From Nocardia beijingensis NBRC 16342 (GTDB lineage Bacteria > Actinomycetota > Actinomycetes > Mycobacteriales > Mycobacteriaceae), in NCBI RefSeq assembly GCF_001612785.1, contig NZ_BDBC01000037.1, forward strand, positions 1-59,771: a DNA stretch of 59,771 bases, read 5' to 3'. The translations under genes and the position numbers were made by a program. The notes under the pieces are model-generated. The model saw only the letters and a program-made list of their open reading frames with translations. It was not told the origin of the DNA and made no database searches. The first letter of the stretch is position 1; every line of letters starts with the position of its first letter. Shown piece after piece: positions 49,218 to 57,766 of the stretch.

Positions 49218-52028
49218 CTACCACGAGACGGTCCTGGCCGGATCGCTTCCCGCGACCACGAGATCGCCGTTTCCCGCGCCGTCGGCCGCCCCGGCACTCG
49301 GGTGCCGAGCCGAGGCCAGCCGCCGGAGCGCGGCCTCGGTGAAGACCGACAACCCCAGGTCGGGGTTGTAGCCGTGGATTTCCTTGACGTCGAGCTCGGC
49401 CAGGAAATACAGGATCTCCGTCGAAACCACCTGTCCGGGAACCAGGATCGGGAAGCCGGGCGGGTACGGGACGACGAACGTGGCCGACACCAGGGGCTTG
49501 CCCTTGGCAAGCCGGCGCCCGGCGTCGCCGAGCAGCACATGTTCGCGGTCGGACTCCTCATATCCGGCGTAGAAGGCCGATCGCATGTCGCCGAACGAGC
49601 TGGCGCCGTCGGGGCGGAACGCGCTGTCGAACTCGCTGAAGTCGGGCAGCGCGGGCAGATCCTTGGTGATCTCGTCGATCCGTCGCTGCCGCAGGGCGCG
49701 GTCGGCCTTGCCCGCCGCGCTCGCGCTGCTGTCGAAGTCGGCGGCCACCCGGCGCAGCACGTCGAGCAGGTGGTGCACGCTCGACCAGGTGACGCCGATC
49801 GTGAAGATCAGCAACACGCTGTTGATCGAGGTCTTGTTGATCTGGATGCCGAACCGGTCCATCAGGATCTTCTCGCGGAAGTCGAACCCGTTCATGCCGG
49901 TCTCGCCGATGAACAGGGTGACCCTGGTGGGATCGAGCACGAACTGATCGGACCGCCACGCCTCGTTCCATTCCGCCAGGCCACCCTGTCTGACCTGCCG
50001 GTACGAGCGGACGGCCGAGGGACGGAACTCCTCCGGCACCAAGTCGTCCTCGTCGAGGATGCGAAACCACTTGCCGATCAGCCGGTCTTTGCGGACGCGG
50101 TGCCGGAACACCAGCGCCATGTCGTAGACGTTGCGGACCAGCTGGAAGCCCTCGATGTCGACCTGCCTGCGTGCCAAGTCCAACGACGCGAGCAGTTGCT
50201 GGTTCGGCGAGGTCGAGGTGTGGGTCAGGAACGCTTCGGCGAACGTCTCGCGGACGAGGGCTTTGAAATCCTGGTCGCGGACATGGATCATCGACGCCTG
50301 CCGCAGCGCGGACAGCGACTTGTGCGTGGAATGCGTCGCGTATACGCGTACCCGGGCACGCGCGGGGTCGGGGAGCAGTCTTCGGTCGCTCCACTCGGCC
50401 CGGTCGACGTCCCGCATCGAGGCGCGCCACTGGCGGTACTCCTCGGCGTAGCCGGGGGAGGCCAATGTCGATTCGAGTTGCTCGGCGGCGACCATCGCGG
50501 TCCGCTGGCGAGCCCACGGCACGGCGGTCGCGAACGCGTACCACGCCTCGTCCCACAGGAAGCAGATGTCGGGCTTGATCGCCAGCACCTCTTCCATCAC
50601 CCGCCGGGGGTTGTAGACGATGCCGTCGAACGTGCAATTGGTCAGCAGCAGCATCCGCACCCGGCCGAGTTGCCCGGCGGTCTCGAGGTCGAGCAGCGCC
50701 TTCTTGATGGTGCGCAGTGAAACGGCTCCGTAGATCGCGAACGGTTCCAGCGGGTAGGCGTCCAGATACATCGGGTACGCCCCGGCCAGCACCAGGCCGT
50801 AGTGGTGCGATTTATGGCAATTGCGGTCGATCAGAACGATGTCGCCCGGCCGGGTCAGCGCCTGCACGACGATCTTGTTCGCGGTGGATGTCCCGTTGGT
50901 GACGAAGTACGTCTCATCGGAGCACCACGTCGCGGCGGCTTTGTCCATCGCCGCCCTGATCGTGCCGTGCGGATCCAGCAGCGAGTCCAGTCCGCCCGAG
51001 GTGGACGACGTCTCGGCCATGAAGATGTTGCGGCCGTAGAACTCGCCCATGTCCTGCAGCGACTTGGAGTTGAAGATGCTGGCGCCACGCGCGACGGGAA
51101 GCGCGTGGAACTGGCCGACCGGCGCGGCCGCGTAGGCGCGCAAGGCGTCGAAGAACGGTGTCGAGTATCGGCCGCGGATGCCCGCGAGCACCGTGCTGTA
51201 CAGGTCGGTGACGTCGTTGAGCCGATAGAACGTGCGGTCGTAGACGTCCGGCTGGTCCTCGGTCTCCGCGGCGATCGACTCGTCGGTGAGCAGATACAGA
51301 TCGATATGCGGTCGCAGCTTCCTGATCCACTCGCCGCATTCGATCCAGTCGCGGGTGCGGTCGGTGACGTCCACGTCGTCGTTGGCGCCGAGCAGCGTGG
51401 TCATCAACGGCACCCGGTCGCCCGAGCGCAGCGGGAGGTCGTGGCGGATGATCGCGGCCTGGATCTCGCCGTTCAGCGCGGCCGCGGTGATGGCGTCCTC
51501 GATGCTCGGCACGACAAGCAGTTCGAACCGCACGTCGTCGGACGGGTCGCGAAGTGCCCGCAGGCTCGCCGCGAGGCCCTCGGGCACCTCGGGCGGGGAA
51601 TCGTCGCCGAGCAGGACGGTGTAGAACTGCTGCTGTCTGGCCCTGGCCACGAGTTCCTGATCGGCCAACGGGGCGGAAGTGTCGAACACCGCCGCGCGGT
51701 CGCCGTACTCGGAGAGCAGGCGCACGGCCAGCGACACCTCATCGGTGAGCCGCACCGTCGCGAGGTCGTCGAGATAGTCGCGAAAGGTCGTCAGTCTCGC
51801 CGGGCCCGGGTACAGCCAGTACCGCTCATAGGTGCCGAGACGATCGAGGAGGCGCCGCACCCTGGCGGCCGTATGGGTGGTGTCCAGCCCGGCCCGGTCG
51901 ACATCGGCGAGCCTGCGGCACGCGTCGTCGAGCAGATTCCACGTGTCGATGCGCGAGTACGACGGGTTCGCCACCGCCGCAAGCGCGGAAACAGAGAGCC
52001 CTTTCGGGCGCTCGCCGTCTCGATGCAT
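49218..52028 (-). CDS. Large PLP-dependent Orn/Lys/Arg decarboxylase family protein
   Basis: 936 aa. An N-terminal wing/receiver-like region (residues 1-240), then the fold-type I core: TSGGLDSLLDPHGTI, ETYFVTNGTSTANKIV, IDRNCHKSHHYGLVLAGA, WDEAWYAFA, and the PLP-Schiff-base Lys in THSTHKSLSALRQ. The C-terminal domain continues to GYNPDLGLSVFTEAAL. Family members decarboxylate basic amino acids to polyamines or support acid resistance; actinobacterial copies of this length are mostly uncharacterised. The ATG at 52028 is chosen; 52064 would add 12 Arg-rich residues. Tail-to-tail with the TetR gene. Confidence 0.88.
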   Translation of the reverse strand: MHRDGERPKGLSVSALAAVANPSYSRIDTWNLLDDACRRLADVDRAGLDTTHTAARVRRLLDRLGTYERYWLYPGPARLTTFRDYLDDLATVRLTDEVSLAVRLLSEYGDRAAVFDTSAPLADQELVARARQQQFYTVLLGDDSPPEVPEGLAASLRALRDPSDDVRFELLVVPSIEDAITAAALNGEIQAAIIRHDLPLRSGDRVPLMTTLLGANDDVDVTDRTRDWIECGEWIRKLRPHIDLYLLTDESIAAETEDQPDVYDRTFYRLNDVTDLYSTVLAGIRGRYSTPFFDALRAYAAAPVGQFHALPVARGASIFNSKSLQDMGEFYGRNIFMAETSSTSGGLDSLLDPHGTIRAAMDKAAATWCSDETYFVTNGTSTANKIVVQALTRPGDIVLIDRNCHKSHHYGLVLAGAYPMYLDAYPLEPFAIYGAVSLRTIKKALLDLETAGQLGRVRMLLLTNCTFDGIVYNPRRVMEEVLAIKPDICFLWDEAWYAFATAVPWARQRTAMVAAEQLESTLASPGYAEEYRQWRASMRDVDRAEWSDRRLLPDPARARVRVYATHSTHKSLSALRQASMIHVRDQDFKALVRETFAEAFLTHTSTSPNQQLLASLDLARRQVDIEGFQLVRNVYDMALVFRHRVRKDRLIGKWFRILDEDDLVPEEFRPSAVRSYRQVRQGGLAEWNEAWRSDQFVLDPTRVTLFIGETGMNGFDFREKILMDRFGIQINKTSINSVLLIFTIGVTWSSVHHLLDVLRRVAADFDSSASAAGKADRALRQRRIDEITKDLPALPDFSEFDSAFRPDGASSFGDMRSAFYAGYEESDREHVLLGDAGRRLAKGKPLVSATFVVPYPPGFPILVPGQVVSTEILYFLAELDVKEIHGYNPDLGLSVFTEAALRRLASARHPSAGAADGAGNGDLVVAGSDPARTVSW

Positions 52029-52198
52029 GTCGTCCGCCCTTCGGTGAGCCCTCCGGACAGCCATCTCTGCCCATATTGTGCTCCGCCGCCGAGCGAATTC
52101 CCAGCAGACGATCGCGGCCGAGCCCGTCGTGCGGGCCTGTGCCTCACCTCCCGTGCGGGAGTGATCGCGGCGCGCCGGTCGAAATTTCGCCCTACCTC

Positions 52199-52225
52199 TT
52201 GCACTCGCCTATGGAGAGTGCTAAA
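52199..52225. promoter_or_regulatory. CIRCE-like HrcA operator upstream of the hsp20 gene
   Basis: CTTGCACTC-N9-GAGTGCTAA. The right arm and 9-bp spacer match the CIRCE consensus (TTAGCACTC-N9-GAGTGCTAA) exactly; the left arm differs at its first and third positions. It lies about 75 bases before the Hsp20 start. A further small palindrome TGTC-N4-GACA (52236-52247) and two TTATCTG direct repeats follow. Confidence 0.8.
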
Positions 52226-52300
52226 AATTATCTGTGTCTAGCGACATAGGTTATCTGAGTTCTCTTCAGTAGAGAGTGGAGTGAGCTGGAGGTGACGACC

Positions 52301-52723
52301 ATGTTGATGCGCACCGATCCGTTCCGGGACTTGGATCGTCTGACCGAACAAGTGTTCGGGACCCCGGCGCGCCCTGCGGTGATGCCGATGGATGCCTGGC
52401 GCGACGGCGACGAGTTCTTCGTGGAACTCGACCTGCCCGGCGTCGACCCCGATTCGCTGGATCTGGACGTCGAACGCAACGTGGTCACCGTGCGGGCCTC
52501 ACGCCCGCAGTTGGATCCGGGGCGGGCGATGATCGCCACGGAACGCACTCGCGGTGTGTTCAGCCGTCAGCTGTTCTTGGGCGAGAACCTCGACACCGAC
52601 CGCATTCGCGCGGACTACCGCGACGGGGTGCTGCGGTTGATCGTCCCGGTGGCGGAGGAGGCCAAGCCCCGCAAGATCGAGGTCACCTGTGCCGGGCACG
52701 AGCGTCAGGCGATCAACGCCTGA
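52301..52723 (+). CDS. Hsp20/alpha-crystallin small heat-shock protein
   Basis: 140 aa. N-terminal MLMRTDPFRDLDRLTEQVFG, then the alpha-crystallin domain (residues 28-125): PMDAWRDGDEFFVELDLPGVDPDSLDLDVERNVVTVRA and the C-terminal ADYRDGVLRLIVPVAEEAKPRKIEV with the GVLxLxVP motif. An ATP-independent holdase chaperone. GGAGG eight bases before the ATG at 52301 decides against a GTG nine bases earlier. Under a CIRCE operator, so probably HrcA-repressed and heat-induced. First gene of a cluster of small stress genes. Confidence 0.93.
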   Translation: MLMRTDPFRDLDRLTEQVFGTPARPAVMPMDAWRDGDEFFVELDLPGVDPDSLDLDVERNVVTVRASRPQLDPGRAMIATERTRGVFSRQLFLGENLDTDRIRADYRDGVLRLIVPVAEEAKPRKIEVTCAGHERQAINA

Positions 52724-52755
52724 ACGCGGGTGCTGCCGCACCGGAGGTCTTCGTG

Positions 52756-53025
52756 ATGACCGCCGTAGCCGCACCCGAGTTGTCGTGGCTGGATGACCGG
52801 CTGCTCGCGCTGGATCCCGACCTCGAGGAGTTGTTCGGCGAGGTGGACGACATCCTGCGCGGGGCGCAGGCGCGATGGCGGCCGCGACCAGGCCGGGCGC
52901 GCCCGAGCAGTAGCCGGCGACCGCGACAGCCGCCCCGGTTACGGGGGCGGCGCCCGGAGCCGGTGCCCGCCACCCAGCGCGGCCCGCCCGTGCGCCCGCT
53001 GCGCTGGATGGCCGACCAGGAGTGA
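52756..53025 (+). CDS. Small protein in the hsp20 operon
   Basis: 89 aa. Acidic N-terminal half (LSWLDDRLLALDPDLEELFGEVDDILRGAQ, an amphipathic helical stretch) and a very basic Arg/Pro-rich C-terminal half (RWRPRPGRARPSSSRRPRQPPRLRGRRP). GGAGG eight bases before the ATG. 32 bases after Hsp20 and co-oriented. No known family; charge asymmetry suggests nucleic acid or chaperone binding, but this is only a guess. The 300 bases after it hold an Arg-rich frame without ribosome-binding site, which I do not call. Confidence 0.65.
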   Translation: MTAVAAPELSWLDDRLLALDPDLEELFGEVDDILRGAQARWRPRPGRARPSSSRRPRQPPRLRGRRPEPVPATQRGPPVRPLRWMADQE

Positions 53026-53325
53026 GAGCGAGGTGATGCGCGTATCGCACAGGAGCACACCATGATTCCGCGACCAGCGGGACACGACCTGCCGCACTCG
53101 CATCGAGCGGACCGGCTCCCGGCTCCTTCCGGGAAGTGACGGTCGCCGTGCCTGCCACCGGAAGTGGCGCGGGTAGGCGCTGTCCCGCCCGTCAGCGGAA
53201 GTTCATCGACCCATGTCCTTCGATCCCTTCTGTCGACGGGTGGGCCCGGTCGGCGCAGAGCCTCCGGGCCCACCCGGCCCTTCGCCGGATTCCCGCACGA
53301 TCACGGTTCGAGGAAGGAGACCGCC

Positions 53326-53538
53326 ATGTCCACGTTCCCGTACGGCAGCGACACCGATCGCGCCGGCCAGGACACCCTCGTCTACGACCATGACCGCGAC
53401 ATCGGCCTGGACACCGCCGCGGTGCACCCGCTGGCCGAGCGCATTCGTGCCGCGTTCGACACCGCCGCTCTCACCGACCGCATCGACCAAGCCTGGATCA
53501 CCCCGCACCCGTATGACGACTACGACCTCGCCTACTGA
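53326..53538 (+). CDS. Small acidic protein of unknown function
   Basis: 70 aa with AGGAAGGAG seven bases before the ATG. Acidic and Asp/Tyr-rich (TLVYDHDRDIGLDTAAVHPLAERIRAAFDTAALTDRIDQAWITPHPYDDYDLAY). Its last 26 bases overlap the start of the cold-shock-like gene, implying coupled translation. I do not recognise the family. Confidence 0.65.
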   Translation: MSTFPYGSDTDRAGQDTLVYDHDRDIGLDTAAVHPLAERIRAAFDTAALTDRIDQAWITPHPYDDYDLAY

Positions 53539-53884
53539 CCGCATCCCGCACCTCGACCCGCACACCGACACGGAGCTACCGCGCTGGCAGCACGGGCACG
53601 TCGCCTGGTTCAACACCGAGAAGGGCTTCGGCTACCTCACCCCCGACCGCGGTGAGCCGGTATTCGCGGAGTATCGCGCCATAACCACTCCCGGGTACAA
53701 AACGCTCACCGCCGGGCAACCGGTGATCTTCACCTACGCCGACACACCTCGCGGGCCCGAAGCCACCCAGATCATCCCCTATACCCGCGCCGGCACCACT
53801 CCACGTCCCGCGACCTATCGTCAGCGCGGCGACCACGGGCGATCGACTCGGCCGCGCCACCCTCGCCGCCGGTACCGCCCGTAA
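53513..53884 (+). CDS. Cold-shock-domain protein, divergent variant
   Basis: 123 aa. The cold-shock barrel is at residues 28-95: GHVAWFNTEKGFGYLTPDRGEPVFAEYRAI, then LTAGQPVIFTYADTPRGPEATQIIPY. RNP1 (KGFGYL) is intact; RNP2 reads VFAEY instead of VFVHY, losing the RNA-stacking His. An N-terminal extension of 27 residues and an Arg-rich C-terminal tail (RPRHPRRRYRP) are additions beyond the usual 67-aa Csp. It overlaps the preceding small gene by 26 bases. Hairpin follows the stop. Confidence 0.82.
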   Translation: MTTTTSPTDRIPHLDPHTDTELPRWQHGHVAWFNTEKGFGYLTPDRGEPVFAEYRAITTPGYKTLTAGQPVIFTYADTPRGPEATQIIPYTRAGTTPRPATYRQRGDHGRSTRPRHPRRRYRP

Positions 53885-53897
53885 GCATCGGCGGTGC

Positions 53898-53927
53898 GAG
53901 CCGAGCGGGCCGGATTCCGCTCGGCTC
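53898..53927 (+). terminator. Hairpin terminator after the cold-shock-like gene
   Basis: GAGCCGAGCGG/CCGCTCGGCTC, an 11-bp perfect stem with an 8-nt loop, starting 14 bases after the stop. It probably ends the hsp20-to-csp cluster. Confidence 0.7.
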
Positions 53928-54046
53928 TCGGTCCGCTGGGCCGCTCACCGCTACCTGGCCCGTCGCGCCCGGGCTCGTCCGACGGGGGCTCTCGGGCCGA
54001 GGGTTTCGCTCTTGCCGGGTTCCGATTCCACTGTTACCCAGGATCT

Positions 54047-54544
54047 ATGCCCATGAATACAGATTTATTAGTTCGAAACCAGCACGATCTACCGCAGAAC
54101 GCACCGGCTCGCCCAAGTGACTGGCATCCGGGCTCACTGTGGTGGGATGCCCGAACCGTGCTGGTGACCCAGGAGACCGAACCGGGCCGCTGGGAGCGGC
54201 TGCGGCGTCTGGTGGTGCCGGTCGGGCTCGGGCGGCTGGCGTTCCGGCTCTCGTCGTGGTCACCGGAGGCCGCGCGGATGATGCGCGACCGCCGGGTCAT
54301 CGTCCAGGCCGGGGACTGGCTCGGCGAGCCCGCCATCGGATCCCGCGAGCATCAGGGCAGCGTGCAGCTCTACGGCCCCGGCCCGCTGGCCGACACCGTC
54401 GCCGAGGGTCTGCGGCTCAAATACGGTCGGCGCCTGACCATGGCCCGGCTCGGGCACCAACTGAGGCTCGGCTCGGCGCCGTACGCGGACCTCGTCGCCG
54501 TCGTCACCGTCCGCGAGAACAAGGGCCTGCTCGCCCTGCCCTGA
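54047..54544 (+). CDS. Possible FMN/F420-binding split-barrel protein
   Basis: 165 aa. The pattern GRLAFRLSSWSPEAARMMRDRRVIVQAGDWLGEPAIGSREHQGSVQLYGPGPLADTVAEGLRLKYG followed by YADLVAVVTVRENK resembles PPOX/Ddn-like split beta-barrel proteins, which bind FMN or F420, but conserved cofactor residues cannot be confirmed by eye. ATGs at 54047 and 54053 are both possible. A long upstream in-frame extension (to 53894) is Arg/Ser-rich and overlaps the terminator, so I reject it. Convergent with the broken sigma gene. Confidence 0.6.
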   Translation: MPMNTDLLVRNQHDLPQNAPARPSDWHPGSLWWDARTVLVTQETEPGRWERLRRLVVPVGLGRLAFRLSSWSPEAARMMRDRRVIVQAGDWLGEPAIGSREHQGSVQLYGPGPLADTVAEGLRLKYGRRLTMARLGHQLRLGSAPYADLVAVVTVRENKGLLALP

Positions 54545-54599
54545 CCGCGCGGACCCGCCCGACGTCGTGGGGCGCCGTCACCGCACCGCGGGGGCGCTG

Positions 54600-55098
54600 C
54601 TATCGGCTGATCCGGCGCGGGACCGTCGCCGTGGCCAGTTTGTCCGGGTTGCGGACGGCATAGAAGTTGGTGATCTTCGCATCGATGATCTCGATCAGAA
54701 AGACGCCTTCCAGCTGGTCGCCGCTGTAGGCGGCCAGCGCGGGCGTGTTGTTGAAGTCGACCATCTCGATCCGCATGTCCTGGGTGCGCTGCCCGGTGTG
54801 GAACAGATTGATCAGGACGGCGGCCACCTTCTCCGCCCCAACCACCGGCCGCCGCGCCGCGGTGGCTTTGCCGCCGCTGTCGGCGGTCCAGGTGACATCC
54901 GGAGCGAGGAGTGCGAGCAGCCCGGCCGTGTCACCGGTGCTCGCCGCTGACATTCGCCAGGTCCACTTGGGACCACCGGAGATAGCTGTCCTGCAGTACG
55001 TCGTCGGCTTCGGTAGCAGAGCCGAGGATTTCGTAGGCGATCGTGAACAGCAGTGGCCGTAGCAGGGTGAACCGCTCGGCATGCTCGTCGGCGGTCAT
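54600..55098 (-). pseudogene. Remnant of a second ECF41 sigma gene with a large internal deletion
   Basis: The 5' part (55098 to 54931) encodes a normal sigma-2 start (MTADEHAERFTLLRPLLFTIAYEILGSATEADDVLQDSYLRWSQVDLANV), then runs into a stop. In another frame the C-terminal SnoaL-like domain resumes (SAASTGDTAGLLALLAPDVTW to FYAVRNPDKLATATVPRRISR). Aligned with the sigma gene at 32 kb, about 130 codons (rest of sigma-2, linker and all of sigma-4) are missing at the junction near 54945. An ATG at 54953 could still make a free 118-aa SnoaL domain. Its start overlaps the upstream FAD oxidoreductase stop (ATGA). Confidence 0.85.
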
Positions 55099-56280
55099 GC
55101 CGACCTGACCTTCGACGCGGTGGAGGCCGGCTGCGCGGGGCGCGGGTCGCCCTCGAGCCAGCCCAGCGAACCCGGCTCGCCGGCTTCGCGGCGAATCTTC
55201 CCCACCCCGATCTTGCAGGTCATCTCCTTGATTCGCGCGCCGGCGCGACCCCCGATGTAGATGTTCACGGCGGTGTCGTCTTTGCGCGCGAGCTGCCAGA
55301 TGCCGGCGCGACGGCCCAGGCTGAGGCATGTCCTCATGAGGGCCAGGTCTATCACCGCGGGTTCGGTGCCCGCGATGTGGTTCAGCACGGTGTCGGCGGC
55401 CTGCGCTCCGAGCGGCCCGGCGGCTTGGCCGCTCATCCGCAACGGCTGGCCCGAGGGAGCGGCGGCGTCGCCGGTCGCCACGATGCGGTCGTCGTCGATG
55501 CTGGTCAGCGTCTCGTCGGTGAGCAACCGACCGAGTGCGTCGGTCCGCAGGCCGCTCTCGGCCGCCAACCGCGGCACGCCGAAACCTGTCGTCCAGATGG
55601 TGAGTGCGCTCGCACGCACCGCACCGTCGGCGAACACAACGGCCTCCGGCCGGACCTCGGCCACGGTGTCGCCCTCGATCACCGTGACCCCGTGGCGGGA
55701 CAGCCACTTGGCGACATACCGGCGACCCGCCGCACTCAGCGACGGCATCAGCGCCCGGCCGCACACCAAGGTGACCGCGCGTCCCTGTTCGATCAGCTCG
55801 GCGGCCGTCTCGATACCGGTCGGCCCGCCGCCGACAACGATGATCGGCGCTTCGCGCGGAAGCGTGTCCAGCCTGGCGCGCAGCCGCTGGGCGTGCTCCC
55901 ATTCGGCGATGGGGAAAGCGTATTCCGCCGCGCCGGGCACGGACGGAACGGCGGCGGTGCTGCCGACGGCGTAGACGACGTGGTCGTAGTCCAGCGCATG
56001 ACCCGACGCCAATCGGCACCACCCTGGCGGCGGTGTCGATGCGCGTGGCGCTGTCGACGACCAACCGGATGCCCGCACCCAGCAACGTGCCGTAGTCGAT
56101 CGTCGCGTCGCCGGTGCCGGCCACGAACTGGTGCAGCCGGACTCGGTCGACGAACTCCCGGCGAGGATTGACCAGCGTGATATCGATATCGGCGCGCATC
56201 CGCAGGTGATTGGCCGCGAGCGTGCCCGCGTAACCGCCACCGATGACGACGACTTTGTGGAGGGTGCCTTGTTCAGTCAT
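55095..56280 (-). pseudogene. NDH-2-like FAD/NAD(P) oxidoreductase with a single-base frameshift
   Basis: Two frames form one gene. N-terminal frame from ATG 56280: MTEQGTLHKVVVIGGGYAGTLAANHL (FAD site GGGYAG) to RIDTAARVV; second frame: RLASGHALDYDHVVYAVGSTAAVPSVPG, then IIVVGGGPTGIETAAELIEQG (NAD site) and VATGDAAAPSG to the end. Dropping one G of the GG at 56015-56016 joins them (AARVVRLASGHALDYDHV), giving about 394 aa. Oxidoreductases of this type are classic ECF41 partners, and here the gene overlaps the gutted ECF41 gene. Real decay or a base-calling error. Confidence 0.83.
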
Positions 56281-56419
56281 GCCCTCGAGACACCGGGCCT
56301 CGCCGGAACATGACAGGGAAGCGATATGACGTGCGTCACCCGAGACCGTTACGCCCGCTCCGGGTACGCGATCGGCATGCCTGTGCTGCCGAATCGCCAC
56401 TCGAGGGTCGGGTCACCGG

Positions 56420-57661
56420 TCAGTGCAGGTGATGATCCGTTGCCCACCGGCGCACCGGCGGGAGTGTCATCGCGAGTTCCCCCCGTCGGGCGGCTCGCCA
56501 CCAGCGCTGTCCGGAGTCGATGCCGCGCCGGATCCTGCGCACGGCGGGGACCTGTGTGAGCAGGTGTAGCTGATACCGCCACGGCATCTGCACTCCGTGC
56601 CGAGCCGCCATCGCGTAGGCGAACCGCACGGCGCCGCGGTCGAGATACCGGTCGGCGTGTTCGAACCAGGCCATGCTCGTGCGGGCGGCGGCCTGGATCG
56701 GGCGCATGGCAGCGCGTCGCTGCGCGTCGTAGTGCTCCAGCGCGTCGGCGACCTCGCTGTGCTGGTACAGGTTCTGGGCGAGCACGACGGCGTCGACGAT
56801 GGCCAAGCTGGTGCCCGAGCCGATGGTGAAGTGCGTCGTGTGCGCAGCATCGCCGAGCAGCACCACGTTGTCGTGATACCAGGTCTTGTTGGTCACCTCG
56901 GGAAACCGGCTCCACCTCGCGAACTCGCCTCGCGTTTTGCTGATCAAGGAGTGACCGTCGAGGGGGCGCCGGAAGATGTTCTCCAGAACACGCAGGTTCT
57001 CCAGGTTGTCCAGGGAATCGAAGCCCAGTCCATGCCAAGTCCGCGGTTGACACTCGACGATGCAGGTGCTGATCTTCTCGGCAACCGAAGGGTAGGCATG
57101 GAACCAGATCCAACCGGCCGAGGTCTCTTCGAAGGCGAAAGTGAAGCGGGAGAACACCTTGTCCGTGCCGAGCCAGATATATCGGTTCGCGCCGAGGGCG
57201 ACGGAAGTACCGAATCGATGTTCATCCAGCTGCCGTATCCGGCTGTTCGCGCCGTCGGAGGCGACGACGAGATCGATGTCGTCGTAGCCGGACACATCGT
57301 CGACCTCTCGGCCGTGCTGGACGTCGACGTTCAAGTCGCGCGCCCGCCGGGAGAGGATGTCGAGCAATGCCGCGCGGCCCATGCTGAACCCGTAGCCCCC
57401 GAAATACGCGGTTTGGTCGTCGCGTATCCGAATCGCTTGTTCACGCCAGAGAACCGACTCGGCACGCATCGCCTGGGCGCTGTCGGGATCGTTCCGGTAC
57501 AGGATGTCGAGCAGGTTGTCCCAATACACCACGCCCCAGCCGTAAGTGGACCCAGGGGGATCGCGATCGATCACCGTGATCTCATGGGCCGGGTCGCGCC
57601 GCTTCATCGAAATCGCGAAGTACAACCCGGCCGGACCCCCACCGACACACACGATCTTCAT
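56420..57661 (-). CDS. FAD-dependent aromatic monooxygenase (salicylyl-/anthraniloyl-CoA hydroxylase-like)
   Basis: 413 aa. FAD-binding GGGPAGLYFAISMKRRDP (residues 8-25), DPPGSTYGWGVVYWDNLLD, which is typical of salicylyl-CoA 5-hydroxylase/anthraniloyl-CoA monooxygenase-type flavoproteins, the DG motif region (VASDGANSRIR), and GDAAHTTHFTIGSGTSLAIVDAVVLAQ. Family members hydroxylate CoA-thioester aromatics with NADH and O2. It lacks the C-terminal reductase half found in bifunctional members. The ATG at 57661 begins the Rossmann strand. No CoA ligase is nearby, so the substrate is uncertain. Confidence 0.82.
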   Translation of the reverse strand: MKIVCVGGGPAGLYFAISMKRRDPAHEITVIDRDPPGSTYGWGVVYWDNLLDILYRNDPDSAQAMRAESVLWREQAIRIRDDQTAYFGGYGFSMGRAALLDILSRRARDLNVDVQHGREVDDVSGYDDIDLVVASDGANSRIRQLDEHRFGTSVALGANRYIWLGTDKVFSRFTFAFEETSAGWIWFHAYPSVAEKISTCIVECQPRTWHGLGFDSLDNLENLRVLENIFRRPLDGHSLISKTRGEFARWSRFPEVTNKTWYHDNVVLLGDAAHTTHFTIGSGTSLAIVDAVVLAQNLYQHSEVADALEHYDAQRRAAMRPIQAAARTSMAWFEHADRYLDRGAVRFAYAMAARHGVQMPWRYQLHLLTQVPAVRRIRRGIDSGQRWWRAARRGELAMTLPPVRRWATDHHLH

Positions 57662-57766
57662 CTCGTCACCAGCTCCAGCGCGGTAGGTCGAACCTGGCAG
57701 CGTACGAGCGGCGCCCGATGCGGCCGAGCCCGGCACGCGGTGCGTGTCCGGGCCCGGTCACCGGCG

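Noticed and set aside
53038..53320. Arg-rich open frames between the hsp20-linked small gene and the next small gene
   Set aside because: No start signals; composition is that of shadow frames.
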